A program made the translations under genes and the position numbers. A model generated the notes under the pieces. It was not told the DNA's origin. It made no database searches and saw nothing but the letters and a program-made list of their open reading frames with translations. Of a DNA stretch of 64,000 bases, positions 54,987 to 63,148 are shown piece by piece. This DNA comes from Duganella sp. SG902 (lineage in GTDB: Bacteria > Pseudomonadota > Gammaproteobacteria > Burkholderiales > Burkholderiaceae_D), in NCBI RefSeq assembly GCF_013376005.1, contig NZ_JABMJK010000007.1, positions 124,001 to 188,000 of the forward strand, written 5' to 3'. Numbering within the stretch: the stretch's first letter is position 1; every line of letters starts with the position of its first letter.

Positions 54987-55060
54987 AATGTGTTTACTCC
55001 AGTGGCGCATCTGGCGTCGGTAACAGTCTCCCGTATGGAGTCCTCATTCCATGTGGTTAA

Positions 55061-55096
55061 GCCGAGGCGGCCGACGGGCCACTCGGCATTTTTTTT
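55061..55096 (+). terminator. Intrinsic terminator of the candidate small RNA
   Basis: Outer stem GCCGAG/CTCGGC (55061-55066 with 55082-55087), inner stem GGCC/GGCC around GACG, followed by A and eight T. The T-tract lies on the rightward side, so it ends plus-strand transcripts. It abuts the stop of the convergent GlxA-type gene. Confidence 0.88.
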
Positions 55097-56072
55097 AATC
55101 AACGCCGGTGGTGGCGAAGCGCTCGCGGTACAGCTTGGGCGTGATGCCCAGTTTTTTCATGAAGACACGGCGCATGTGGGCCTCGTCGCTGAAACCGGCG
55201 CGCGCGGCCACGGTTTTCAATGGCAGCGCCAGATCGGCCAGCAGGCCTGTGCCGCGTTCGAAGCGGCATTGTTCGATGAATTCCTGCGTGCTCAGGCCCA
55301 CTTCCTGCTGGAACACGCGGGTGAAGTGGCGCTCGCTCATCATGGCTTTTTGTGCCAGTTGCGCGACCGTCAGGCGTTCGTGCAGGTTATCGAGTATCCA
55401 GTTTTGCAGCGTGCGGATGTTGGGGCGGGTGGTGCGCTCGCTCAGCAGATGCGCGCTGAACTGCGATTGGCCGCCCGGCCGCTTGAGGAAGACCACCATT
55501 TCGGTCGCCACTTCCAGCGCCAGGTCGCGGCCGTAGTCTTCCTCCACCAGCGCCAGCGCGAGATCGATGCCGGCCGTGACCCCGGCCGAGGTCCAGACGT
55601 TGCCGCAACGGACGAAGATGGCGTCGGCGTCGACGTCGATCGCCGGGTATGCGGCTTGCAGGCGCTCGGCCACGCTCCAGTGCGTGGTGGCGCGCTTGCC
55701 ATCGAGCACGCCGGCGGCGGCCAGGAAGAATGCGCCCGAGCACAGCGCGGTCAGGCGTTCAATGCGCGCGGCCACCGCCGCCACCCAATCGGTGATGGCG
55801 GCGCTGTCGGTCAAGGCATCCTGGATGTGGCGCGCACCGACGATGATGGCGTTGTCGGGCAGGGCCAGCGTGCTGAGCGCCTTGGTGGCGTCCAGCGACA
55901 TCAGCGTATCCGAGCGCACCGGACCGGTCTTGTGGGAGGCGATGCGCACATCGTAGCCGCCATCCTGGCCGCGCCGCCGCAGGTGCAGGTTGGCGTATTC
56001 GAACACCGACATCGGGCCGATCGCTTCCATCGCTTTGAAGCCGGGATAGACCACGATATCGACTGTTTTCAT
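55095..56072 (-). CDS. GlxA-family AraC-type transcriptional regulator
   Basis: About 325 residues. An N-terminal DJ-1/PfpI-like amidotransferase domain (VDIVVYPGFKAMEAIGPMSVFEYAN, LTALCSGAFFLAAAGVLDGKRATTHW) precedes a C-terminal double HTH (LTVAQLAQKAMMSERHFTRVFQQEVGLSTQEFIEQCRFE, AGFSDEAHMRRVFMKKLGITPKLYRERF). It is divergent from the formaldehyde dehydrogenase gene with 133 bases between starts, so it probably regulates it. Start at ATG 56072; no strong ribosome site. Confidence 0.88.
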   Translation of the reverse strand: MKTVDIVVYPGFKAMEAIGPMSVFEYANLHLRRRGQDGGYDVRIASHKTGPVRSDTLMSLDATKALSTLALPDNAIIVGARHIQDALTDSAAITDWVAAVAARIERLTALCSGAFFLAAAGVLDGKRATTHWSVAERLQAAYPAIDVDADAIFVRCGNVWTSAGVTAGIDLALALVEEDYGRDLALEVATEMVVFLKRPGGQSQFSAHLLSERTTRPNIRTLQNWILDNLHERLTVAQLAQKAMMSERHFTRVFQQEVGLSTQEFIEQCRFERGTGLLADLALPLKTVAARAGFSDEAHMRRVFMKKLGITPKLYRERFATTGVD

Positions 56073-56205
56073 GAGGTGCGCGGGCAGGGCAAAGAAAAAT
56101 CCGGCCATTATTGTATCAATTCCAGCCATTCTCGGCCGGGCGGGGACACGCGGCGCGCGCGGGCGGCCACAATGGCGGCTTTCATCGCCACTGGAACCGC
56201 ACACC

Positions 56206-57312
56206 ATGAAAACCAAAGCCGCAGTTGCCTGGCGCGCCGGCGCGCCGCTGACCATCGAGGAAGTCGACCTGCATGGCCCGCGCGCGGGCGAGGTGCTGGT
56301 CGAGCTCAAAGCCACCGGCATTTGCCATACCGATTACTACACCCTGTCCGGCGCCGATCCGGAGGGCCTGTTCCCGGCCATCCTGGGCCACGAGGGCGCG
56401 GGTGTGGTGGTCGACGTCGGCCCCGGCGTGACCACGCTGAAGAAGGACGATCACGTGATCCCGCTGTACACGCCGGAATGCCGCCAGTGCAAATTCTGCC
56501 TGTCGAAGAAAACCAATCTGTGCCAGGCCATCCGCGCCACGCAGGGTAAAGGCCTGATGCCGGACGCCACCAGCCGCTTCTCGCTGGACGGCAAGCCGCT
56601 GTTCCACTACATGGGCACGTCCACCTTCTCGAACTACATCGTGGTGCCGGAAATCGCGCTGGCGAAGATCCGTTCCGACGCGCCGTTCGACAAAGTCTGC
56701 TACATCGGCTGCGGTGTGACCACCGGCGTGGGCGCCGTGTTGTTCTCGGCCAAGGTGGAGGCGGGCGCCAATGTGGCGGTGTTCGGCCTGGGCGGCATCG
56801 GCCTGAACGTGATCCAGGCAGCCAAGATGGTGGGCGCCGACAAGATCATCGGCATCGACATCAACCCGGCGCGCCAGGACATCGGCCGCAAGTTCGGCAT
56901 GACCCACTTCATCAACCCGAACGAGGTGGAGAACGTGGTGGACGCCATCGTGCAATTGACCGACGGCGGCGCCGACTACAGCTTCGAGTGCGTCGGCAAC
57001 ACCACGCTGATGCGCCAGGCGCTGGAGTGCACCCACAAGGGCTGGGGCCAGTCCTTCATCATCGGCGTGGCGGCGGCCGGCCAGGAAATCTCGACCCGTC
57101 CATTCCAGCTGGTGACCGGGCGCGAGTGGAAGGGCTCGGCCTTTGGCGGCGCGCGCGGCCGCACCGACGTGCCGAAGATCGTCGACTGGTACATGGAGGG
57201 CAAGCTGAATATCGACGACCTGATCACCCATCGCCTGAAGCTGGAAGACATCAACCAGGGCTTCGACCTGATGAAGCGGGGCGAATCCATCCGTTCGGTG
57301 GTGCTGTACTAG
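56206..57312 (+). CDS. frmA: S-(hydroxymethyl)glutathione dehydrogenase / class III alcohol dehydrogenase
   Basis: 368 residues, the normal length. Oxidises S-hydroxymethylglutathione to S-formylglutathione with NAD+, removing formaldehyde; it can also reduce S-nitrosoglutathione. Catalytic zinc ligands lie in TGICHTDYYTLSGADPEG and GHEGAG, structural zinc Cys in PECRQCKFCLSKKTNLC, NAD fold in GLGGIGL. FECVGNTTLMRQALECTHKGWG is typical of class III. The usual partner S-formylglutathione hydrolase gene is not beside it. Confidence 0.95.
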   Translation: MKTKAAVAWRAGAPLTIEEVDLHGPRAGEVLVELKATGICHTDYYTLSGADPEGLFPAILGHEGAGVVVDVGPGVTTLKKDDHVIPLYTPECRQCKFCLSKKTNLCQAIRATQGKGLMPDATSRFSLDGKPLFHYMGTSTFSNYIVVPEIALAKIRSDAPFDKVCYIGCGVTTGVGAVLFSAKVEAGANVAVFGLGGIGLNVIQAAKMVGADKIIGIDINPARQDIGRKFGMTHFINPNEVENVVDAIVQLTDGGADYSFECVGNTTLMRQALECTHKGWGQSFIIGVAAAGQEISTRPFQLVTGREWKGSAFGGARGRTDVPKIVDWYMEGKLNIDDLITHRLKLEDINQGFDLMKRGESIRSVVLY

Positions 57313-57389
57313 GCGTTGCGAGTCCGGCGGTCAAGGCATACAATTACGGCCGTCGGGTTTTCTACGCCCCTATTCGAACAAGGAAAATA

Positions 57390-57668
57390 ATGAGTCTGCC
57401 ACAATACGTCACGATCAATGGAACCTCTTATGCATCGGAAAACCTGAGCGAAGCAGCGAAAGCCCAGGCGGCTAACGTACAGGTGGTGGATGCGGAGCTG
57501 GCGCGCCTGCAGCAGCAAATCGCCATCGCCCAGACCGCGCGCAATGCCTATGTGGCGGCGCTGATCGAGGCGGTGAAGGGCAAGGACAAGGCCGCCCCGG
57601 CGGACAAGCCGAAAAAACCACGCGCGCCGCGCAAAGCCAAGGCCGCGTCGGCCGACGCCGCCGCCTAA
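57390..57668 (+). CDS. DUF6447-type small protein
   Basis: 92 residues starting MSLPQYVTINGTSYASENLSEAAKAQ. A predicted helix of about 40 residues (VVDAELARLQQQIAIAQTARNAYVAALIEAVKG) is followed by a Lys/Pro/Ala tail rich in PKKPRAPRKAK. Small proteins with this start and helix are known as DUF6447, role unknown. The basic tail could bind nucleic acid, which is inference. AAGGA lies five bases before ATG 57390. Its end overlaps the convergent lipoprotein gene by four bases. Confidence 0.7.
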   Translation: MSLPQYVTINGTSYASENLSEAAKAQAANVQVVDAELARLQQQIAIAQTARNAYVAALIEAVKGKDKAAPADKPKKPRAPRKAKAASADAAA

Positions 57669-58324
57669 GCGGCGGGCTGCCGCTGCAGCTCGGAGATGCG
57701 GCGCGCCTGCTCGAAGACGGCGCGCGCCGTCAGGTTCAAGCCGGAGACCGGCATTTCAGCCTTCCGCAGCGCGGTCACCACCCAGGAATTGCAGTTGTTG
57801 AACAGGCTGTAGCTGCCGGTCGCCTGATAGAAGTGGTCCGGATTGCCCGGCTGCTGGCTCAGGTTGACGGGCTTGCCATCGGGAGCGATGGCGATGCTGC
57901 GGTCGATGTATTCCACCAGTTGCTGAAACCCGCGCTCCGTCAGCGACAGCGCGACGACGTCGCTCGCCTGCGCGCCCAGCGGCGGATTGGTGTCGCGCCC
58001 GCCGACCTGCATGGCCGGGTAGTCGGACGCCACCAGCGCCTTGACCGCCTTCGACAGCGGCGGGTGCTCCATCACAAAATACTCGCCATCGCCCCAGCCG
58101 ACCAGCACATATTTGTGCCCGCCCAGGTCGCCGCCCAGCCTGCCGCTGCGGGCAAGGATGGACGGGCCGTCAAACATCAGGGCGGTATGCCAGCCGTACT
58201 GCACCACATAAACGGTGTGCGGCGTGGCCTGCGTAGGCAGCTCCGAACGCTGCGGCACGCCCGCGCAACCCGTCAGAAGGATCAACAAAGTGTAGGCAAG
58301 CAGCTGCTGGAGGATGGCTTTCAT
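57665..58324 (-). CDS. DUF2459 family lipoprotein
   Basis: 219 residues. The N-terminus MKAILQQLLAYTLLILLTGCAG has a lipobox (LLTGC), so it is probably lipid-anchored. The body shows VYVVQYGWHTALMFDG, YVLVGWGDGEYFVMEHPP and a late NNCNSWVVTALRKAEMP, patterns of the DUF2459/TIGR02117 family, which has conserved His and Cys suggesting a papain-like hydrolase fold. Role unknown. No strong ribosome site at ATG 58324. It lies between unrelated genes, 62 bases downstream of the GH43 gene's end on the same strand. Confidence 0.78.
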   Translation of the reverse strand: MKAILQQLLAYTLLILLTGCAGVPQRSELPTQATPHTVYVVQYGWHTALMFDGPSILARSGRLGGDLGGHKYVLVGWGDGEYFVMEHPPLSKAVKALVASDYPAMQVGGRDTNPPLGAQASDVVALSLTERGFQQLVEYIDRSIAIAPDGKPVNLSQQPGNPDHFYQATGSYSLFNNCNSWVVTALRKAEMPVSGLNLTARAVFEQARRISELQRQPAA

Positions 58325-58386
58325 CTGAATTCGCGGATACGCTAAAGCCCGCCATTCTACAGGCCAGGCGAGGCGCCGGGCTCCCG

Positions 58387-60384
58387 TCATTCGCTCCAGC
58401 GGAAGCGCACGCCGTCGCTGCCGTCCGGGATGGGGCCGGGGCTGTCCGCCACCAGCGCCCCGGTCTGCGGATGGATGCGCAGGTAGAAATTGGTCTGCAG
58501 CGACATCAGCAGCAGTTCCCCGGTGGGCGTTTCCATCCATTGGAACGCCTGGGCGATGCCGGGACGGGCGACCTGTAGCGTGGCGCCACCATCGAGGCCG
58601 ATGCTGAGGTAACTGTCGCCCGCCTGCAGCGCCACCCGGCCCAGGCCGAGGTCGCGCACGGTGAAGTTGAGCGGCTGGGCGGCCGCGCGGCCGCTGGCCG
58701 CTTTCAGCTGGATCGCGCGCTCGTACGGGATCGGGCGCATCAGGCCGCGCGGGTGGGGCTGGCTGATCTCGACGCTGTCGAAGTCCGCCGCGCCGCCGTT
58801 CTGGTTGCCGGTGTTGTAGTTGAACAGCGCGTAGCGCACGCCCTGGAAGGTGGTGAGCTGGAAGATCATGGTGAACTCGGCGCCGATGGGCTGGAAGTTC
58901 TGGCCATCGGTCGAATAGCTGAAGCGCGCTTTCTCCTTCAGGAAGTCGCACTCGGCGCGCAGCCACAGGCGGGTGGCGCGGATCGGGACGCGCACGGTCT
59001 GGTTGCGGGCCTGGTCGAACAGGGCCAGTGACAGCTTGCTGTCCTTGCGCTCCACGCCCAGCGTGGCGTAGGGCAGGTTGAGCAGCGCGAGACCGGCGAC
59101 GTCGTTGTCCAGCAGCCCGGCCACGTCCAGCGCCACGGTCGGCGTCGACACCGGGCCGATGGCGCGCTGCGTCAGCGTGTTGCGCGCGTCCCAGAACGAG
59201 GTGGCCGGCATGGAGCGCAGGCGCAGGAAGCCGGGACGCTCGCTGAGCGACCAGCGGTCCTCCACCGGCACATGGTTCCATTGCCACAGCGGCTTGAGCG
59301 CCGGGTCGGAGAAGTCGTCATTGCGTTCGAACGGCACTTTGACACGCTGCCGTTCCGCCGTGCGCGGCTTGACCCAGGTACGCGGATTGCGTCCCAGATT
59401 GCCGGGCAGGCCGAAGTACGGCCAGCCATCCTTCCAGGTGATGGGCGCGAGGCTGAGCAGGCGGCCGACCGAGTTATAGTCCATCATCGAGAAGCCCCAC
59501 CATTCGCCGGCCTCGGTCAGCACGATGCCGCCTTGGTGCATGGCGGTGCCGTCGCGCGAGGCGGGATTGGGCGGCGTCACTTCAAACGGATACTGTTTGT
59601 TGCGCAGGCGGTAGCCGGTCACCATGCCGAATCCTTCATCCTTGCTGATCGCCTGATTGACTTCATACGGGCCGTAGACATCGTCGGCGCGCGCGGCCGG
59701 CATGCGGAAGCCGCCGGCGTAATTCGCGCTCAGGATGTAGTACTTGCCGCCGATTTTGTAGAAGTGCGCGCCTTCGCCCATGCCGTCGGTCTTGGCGAAT
59801 AACACCTTCTCCGTGCCCGGCACCAGGTCCAGCAAGTCGTCGGTCAGCTGGGCGATGTGCATGTCCTGGTGACCCCAGACCGCGTAGGCCTTGCCGTCAT
59901 CGTCGAACAGCACCGACAGGTCGTGCAGGCTGCGCTTCATCTCCCAATGCGTCCACGGCCCGCGCGGATTGATGGCGGAATAAATCTGCGTGCCGCGCCC
60001 ATTGACGTTGGTGAAGATGTAGAACACGCCGTTGCGGTAGCGCAGGCTGGGCGCCCAGATGCCCTGGCCGTAGATATTCTTGCCGCCCTCCAGTCGGTAG
60101 GCCGGGCCGAAGTCGAGGCGCTCGGCGGCGTAGCTGAGGAACTCCCAGTTGACCAGATCCTTGGAGCGCAGCACCGGCAGGCCGGGCATGGCGTGCATGG
60201 TGGTGCCGGTGAGGTAGAACCAGTCGTTTACGCGGATCACGTCCGGATCGGAGAACTCGTCGTAGAACACTGGGTTGGTGAATGTGCCGTTGCCGTTGTC
60301 CGGGGTCCAGGTGGTGGTGAGCTGGGCCTGGGCGGGAGCGCACGACAAGGCGGCAAGCAAGGCGAACAATACGGCTGGTTTCAT
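58387..60384 (-). CDS. GH43 family glycosidase with C-terminal beta modules, exported
   Basis: 665 residues with signal peptide ending PAQAQLT. The propeller shows base Asp in YDEFSDPDVIRVND, second Asp in DLSVLFDDDGKAYAVWG and acid Glu in GMGEGAHFYKIGG. A GH43-type beta-sandwich (about 335-530) is followed by an extra module of about 120 residues with SYLSIGLDGGATLQ and NFYLRIHPQTGALVADSPG, resembling a trefoil or fascin-like binding domain. Likely xylosidase, arabinosidase or galactanase. GAGGAGA lies five bases before ATG 60384. It follows the GH2 gene by 14 bases in one operon. Confidence 0.88.
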   Translation of the reverse strand: MKPAVLFALLAALSCAPAQAQLTTTWTPDNGNGTFTNPVFYDEFSDPDVIRVNDWFYLTGTTMHAMPGLPVLRSKDLVNWEFLSYAAERLDFGPAYRLEGGKNIYGQGIWAPSLRYRNGVFYIFTNVNGRGTQIYSAINPRGPWTHWEMKRSLHDLSVLFDDDGKAYAVWGHQDMHIAQLTDDLLDLVPGTEKVLFAKTDGMGEGAHFYKIGGKYYILSANYAGGFRMPAARADDVYGPYEVNQAISKDEGFGMVTGYRLRNKQYPFEVTPPNPASRDGTAMHQGGIVLTEAGEWWGFSMMDYNSVGRLLSLAPITWKDGWPYFGLPGNLGRNPRTWVKPRTAERQRVKVPFERNDDFSDPALKPLWQWNHVPVEDRWSLSERPGFLRLRSMPATSFWDARNTLTQRAIGPVSTPTVALDVAGLLDNDVAGLALLNLPYATLGVERKDSKLSLALFDQARNQTVRVPIRATRLWLRAECDFLKEKARFSYSTDGQNFQPIGAEFTMIFQLTTFQGVRYALFNYNTGNQNGGAADFDSVEISQPHPRGLMRPIPYERAIQLKAASGRAAAQPLNFTVRDLGLGRVALQAGDSYLSIGLDGGATLQVARPGIAQAFQWMETPTGELLLMSLQTNFYLRIHPQTGALVADSPGPIPDGSDGVRFRWSE

Positions 60385-60398
60385 GGCTTCTCCTCGTT

Positions 60399-63059
60399 CT
60401 AACGGCCCTGCAGCGTGACGGTGGCGGGCCGCAGTCCTTCGGCCGTGGCCCGCACCGTGATCGCGCCGCGCTGTCCCGGCCTGGCGCGCACGATGGCGAG
60501 CGCCAGGCCGTTGAAGGCGGCACGCTCCGGCGACTTGAAGGATTCCAGGTTGGTTGGATCGCCGTTGTCGGTCGCCACCAGTTCACCCGGGCCTTCCACC
60601 GTGAAGCGGATGCGCTGGTCGGCGCGCGGCGCGGTCACGCCGTTGGCGTCCGTCACGCGCACCGTGATGAAGGACAGGTCGCGGCCATCGGCGGCGATGG
60701 TACCGCGGTCGGCGCTGGCCTGCAAGGCGGCTGGCGCCTGCGCCGTTTTCACCGAGGAGCGCGCCCATTCCTTGCCGTCCTTGTAGGCGATCACGCTGAT
60801 CTCGCCCGGTTCGTAGACCACGTAATCCCAGCGCAGACGGTATTCGTACGGCGCCTTCTTGCGGCGGCCCTGCGATTTGCCGTTGACGAACAGCTCGGCC
60901 TCGTCGCCGGAGGTGAACAGATGCACGGGTGTGACTTCGCCCACGCGCTCTGGCCAGGTCCAATGCGGCAGCAGATGCGCCAGCGGCAGGTCCGGGCGCC
61001 AGCGCGACTGGTACAGGTAGTAGCGGTCTTTCGGGAAGCCCGCTAGGTCGATGATACCGGAGTAGGAGCTGCGCGCGCCGTAGTAGGGTGTCGGCTCGCC
61101 CAGGTAATCCCAGCCGGTCCACACGAATTCGCCGGCCACGTAGGGATTCTGGTCCTGCGCCGCCCACGAGCGGTCGGCCGAGCTGCCGAAATCGGCGGCG
61201 AACAATTCGTAGGCGCTGACTTGCTGGCGTTTCGGATCGCCGCCGACGCCAGGACGTACCGGCGCGCTGTTCACGCCGGGCACCGGGAACTGGTACTCGC
61301 CACGGCTGCTCAAGGCCGAAGCGCTTTCGCTCGACATGATCATCTTGTCGGGGAATTTCTGGTGGAATCCCGGGAACTGGCCGGGCAGGCTGCGGATGCC
61401 CGCGCCCTGGTAATTCAGGCTGATGACGTCCACCGTCGCCGGCAAGGCCATGTCAGGCTTGGCGTAGTTCATGGCGCCGGTGATGGGCCGTGTCGGGTCT
61501 TCCTCGCGCGCGATGTTCACCAGCCTGGTGCCGATCGCCGCGCCGGCCTCGCCGGTGTATTGTTCGCCCACCTCGTTCCCCACGCTCCACATGATGATGG
61601 ACGGGTGGTTGCGGTCGCGCCGCAGCATGGCGCGCAGATCCTGCTCGTGCCAGTCGGGGAAGATCAGATGGAAGTCGAGCGGGGTTTTCTTGCGCTCCCA
61701 CGAATCGAAGACTTCGTCCATCACCAGGATGCCCATGCGGTCGGTCAGTTCCAGCAGCTCCGGCGCGGGCGGATTGTGGCTCATGCGCACGGCGTTGGCG
61801 CCCATTTCCTGCAGCATCTGCAGCTGGCGTTCGGCGGCGCGCACATTGAAGGCCGCGCCCAGCGCGCCCAGGTCGTGGTGGTTATTGACGCCGTTGATCA
61901 TGATCTTTTCGCCGTTGACGAACAGGCCGTGGTCCGGATCGAAGCGCAGCGAGCGGATCCCGAACGGTGTTTCGTACGTGTCCACGGCCTTGCCGTCGCG
62001 GCTCACCGTGGTCACGGCGACGTAGCGGTGCGGGCGTTGCCGCGGCAGCGGTCCCCACAGGCGTGGCTGCGCGATGCGCGTGTCCGCGTTGACGGTGGCG
62101 CTGCCGCGTGCCGCCACGGTGACGCGTTGCGCGGGCAGGGTGGCGACGGCGGCGCCGGTGCGCTTGCCATCTTCGTTCAGCAGGTAGAGCTGCGTGCGGA
62201 CCTCCAGCGCGGCCGCCTCCTTGCCGTCGTTGTCGACGGTGACGGCCAGTTCCACCTTGGCCGCCTCGCGCGAGACCTCCGGCGTGCGCACCACCGTGCC
62301 CCAGTGGGCGACGTGCACCGGATCGTTCACGCTCAGCCACACATTGCGGTATAAGCCGGCGCCCGGATACCAGCGCGCCGATTCGGCCGGATTATCGAGC
62401 CGTATCGCCAACTGGTTGCTGCCACCCGGCGCAAGGTAAGGCGTCAGATCGAGCCGGAACGAGTTGTAGCCGTAAGGCCAGCCGCCCACCAGCCGGCCGT
62501 TGAGCCATACGCTGGCGTGCGACATGGCGCCGTCGATGTCGAGGAAGATGGACTTGCCCTTGTCGCGCGCGGGAATGTCGAGTTTTTTGCGATACCAGAC
62601 CGGCCCCCAGGTGGTCAGCCGTCCCATGCCGCCGTACGGGCCGGTGGCGAGGAAGGGGCCTTCGATGGCCCAGTCATGCGGCAGCGTGACGGCGCGCCAG
62701 GTGCGGTCGTCGAAGTCCGCGCGCAGCAGCGGCGGCGCCACGGCGGGATCGGTGGACGGGCGTTGCGCGCGCCGGGCCGGATCCGCCACGAAGGCGTTGC
62801 CGCTCGGGAGTATCCATGGCTTCAGCAGACCATCGGCGGGACGCTGGAGTTTTTCCGCCTCGTCGGGACGGGCGTCGGCCACCTTGCCGTCGGCGCTTTG
62901 GCGGATTTCGGGTCGCACGTCATATTGCAGCAGCGCGGCATAGCCCTCCGGGTCGCCGCGCTGGAAGCGCCAGCCTTCGTTGAGGGACTGGCGTTCCGCC
63001 AGCGCAGAGAGGGGCAGCAGAGCCAGGCCCAGCAGGCCGGCGCCAATCAAGCGATGCAT
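60399..63059 (-). CDS. GH2 family beta-glycosidase (galactosidase/glucuronidase type), exported
   Basis: About 886 residues with signal peptide ending SALAERQ. Order: sugar-binding jelly-roll (WRAVTLPHDWAIEGPF), Ig-like domain, TIM barrel, DUF4982 and C-terminal Ig-like domain. Acid/base Glu lies in SIIMWSVGNEVGEQ and nucleophile Glu in KMIMSSESASALSS. The compact GalA-like architecture differs from the LacZ-type enzyme at 34949, so it may act on another linkage. AAGGAGA lies five bases before ATG 63059. First gene of the GH2-GH43 operon, divergent from the second LacI-type regulator. Confidence 0.9.
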   Translation of the reverse strand: MHRLIGAGLLGLALLPLSALAERQSLNEGWRFQRGDPEGYAALLQYDVRPEIRQSADGKVADARPDEAEKLQRPADGLLKPWILPSGNAFVADPARRAQRPSTDPAVAPPLLRADFDDRTWRAVTLPHDWAIEGPFLATGPYGGMGRLTTWGPVWYRKKLDIPARDKGKSIFLDIDGAMSHASVWLNGRLVGGWPYGYNSFRLDLTPYLAPGGSNQLAIRLDNPAESARWYPGAGLYRNVWLSVNDPVHVAHWGTVVRTPEVSREAAKVELAVTVDNDGKEAAALEVRTQLYLLNEDGKRTGAAVATLPAQRVTVAARGSATVNADTRIAQPRLWGPLPRQRPHRYVAVTTVSRDGKAVDTYETPFGIRSLRFDPDHGLFVNGEKIMINGVNNHHDLGALGAAFNVRAAERQLQMLQEMGANAVRMSHNPPAPELLELTDRMGILVMDEVFDSWERKKTPLDFHLIFPDWHEQDLRAMLRRDRNHPSIIMWSVGNEVGEQYTGEAGAAIGTRLVNIAREEDPTRPITGAMNYAKPDMALPATVDVISLNYQGAGIRSLPGQFPGFHQKFPDKMIMSSESASALSSRGEYQFPVPGVNSAPVRPGVGGDPKRQQVSAYELFAADFGSSADRSWAAQDQNPYVAGEFVWTGWDYLGEPTPYYGARSSYSGIIDLAGFPKDRYYLYQSRWRPDLPLAHLLPHWTWPERVGEVTPVHLFTSGDEAELFVNGKSQGRRKKAPYEYRLRWDYVVYEPGEISVIAYKDGKEWARSSVKTAQAPAALQASADRGTIAADGRDLSFITVRVTDANGVTAPRADQRIRFTVEGPGELVATDNGDPTNLESFKSPERAAFNGLALAIVRARPGQRGAITVRATAEGLRPATVTLQGR

Positions 63060-63092
63060 AATGTCTCCTTTTAATTCGAATAATGATAGCGC

Positions 63093-63105
63093 AACCATTT
63101 TGGTT
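63093..63105. promoter_or_regulatory. AACCA-TTT-TGGTT dyad
   Basis: A five-base perfect dyad with three-base spacer in the divergent region between the GH2 gene and the LacI-type gene. It may be a second regulator's site; nothing else supports it. Confidence 0.3.
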
Positions 63106-63118
63106 TGTCAGTTAGAAT

Positions 63119-63130
63119 GATTTCGATATC
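63119..63130. promoter_or_regulatory. LacI-type operator 13 (GATTTCGATATC), divergent
   Basis: Three mismatches from GTTATCGATAAC but a good dyad on its own as TGATTTCGATATCA (63118-63131), with the central CG. It lies 18 bases before the second LacI-type gene and probably belongs to that regulator. Confidence 0.55.
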
Positions 63131-63148
63131 AACATCCCGAGAGAAAAG

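Larger units (their letters stand above)
54975..55096 (+). ncRNA. Candidate LacI-controlled small RNA, about 122 nt
   Basis: The segment runs from the predicted start of the 54940-54967 promoter to the T-tract of the terminator at 55061-55096. The only ATG-led frame near the 5' end is eleven codons (54988-55023) without a ribosome site, so a regulatory RNA is more likely than a peptide. The middle holds CAGTCTCCCG (55024-55033) and a CTCC-CGTAT-GGAG hairpin; GTCTCC is complementary to the GGAGAC found in many ribosome sites of the locus. The terminator hairpin plus eight T would suit an Hfq-bound RNA. All of this is read from sequence; expression is unproven. Confidence 0.6.

Noticed and set aside
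54988..55023. Eleven-codon peptide (MCLLQWRIWRR) at the 5' end of the candidate small RNA
   Set aside because: No ribosome site and very short; kept only as an alternative to a pure regulatory RNA.
57665..59287. 540-codon version of the DUF2459 gene starting at 59287
   Set aside because: The extra N-terminal part is a shadow of the GH43 gene; ATG 58324 gives a proper lipoprotein signal.
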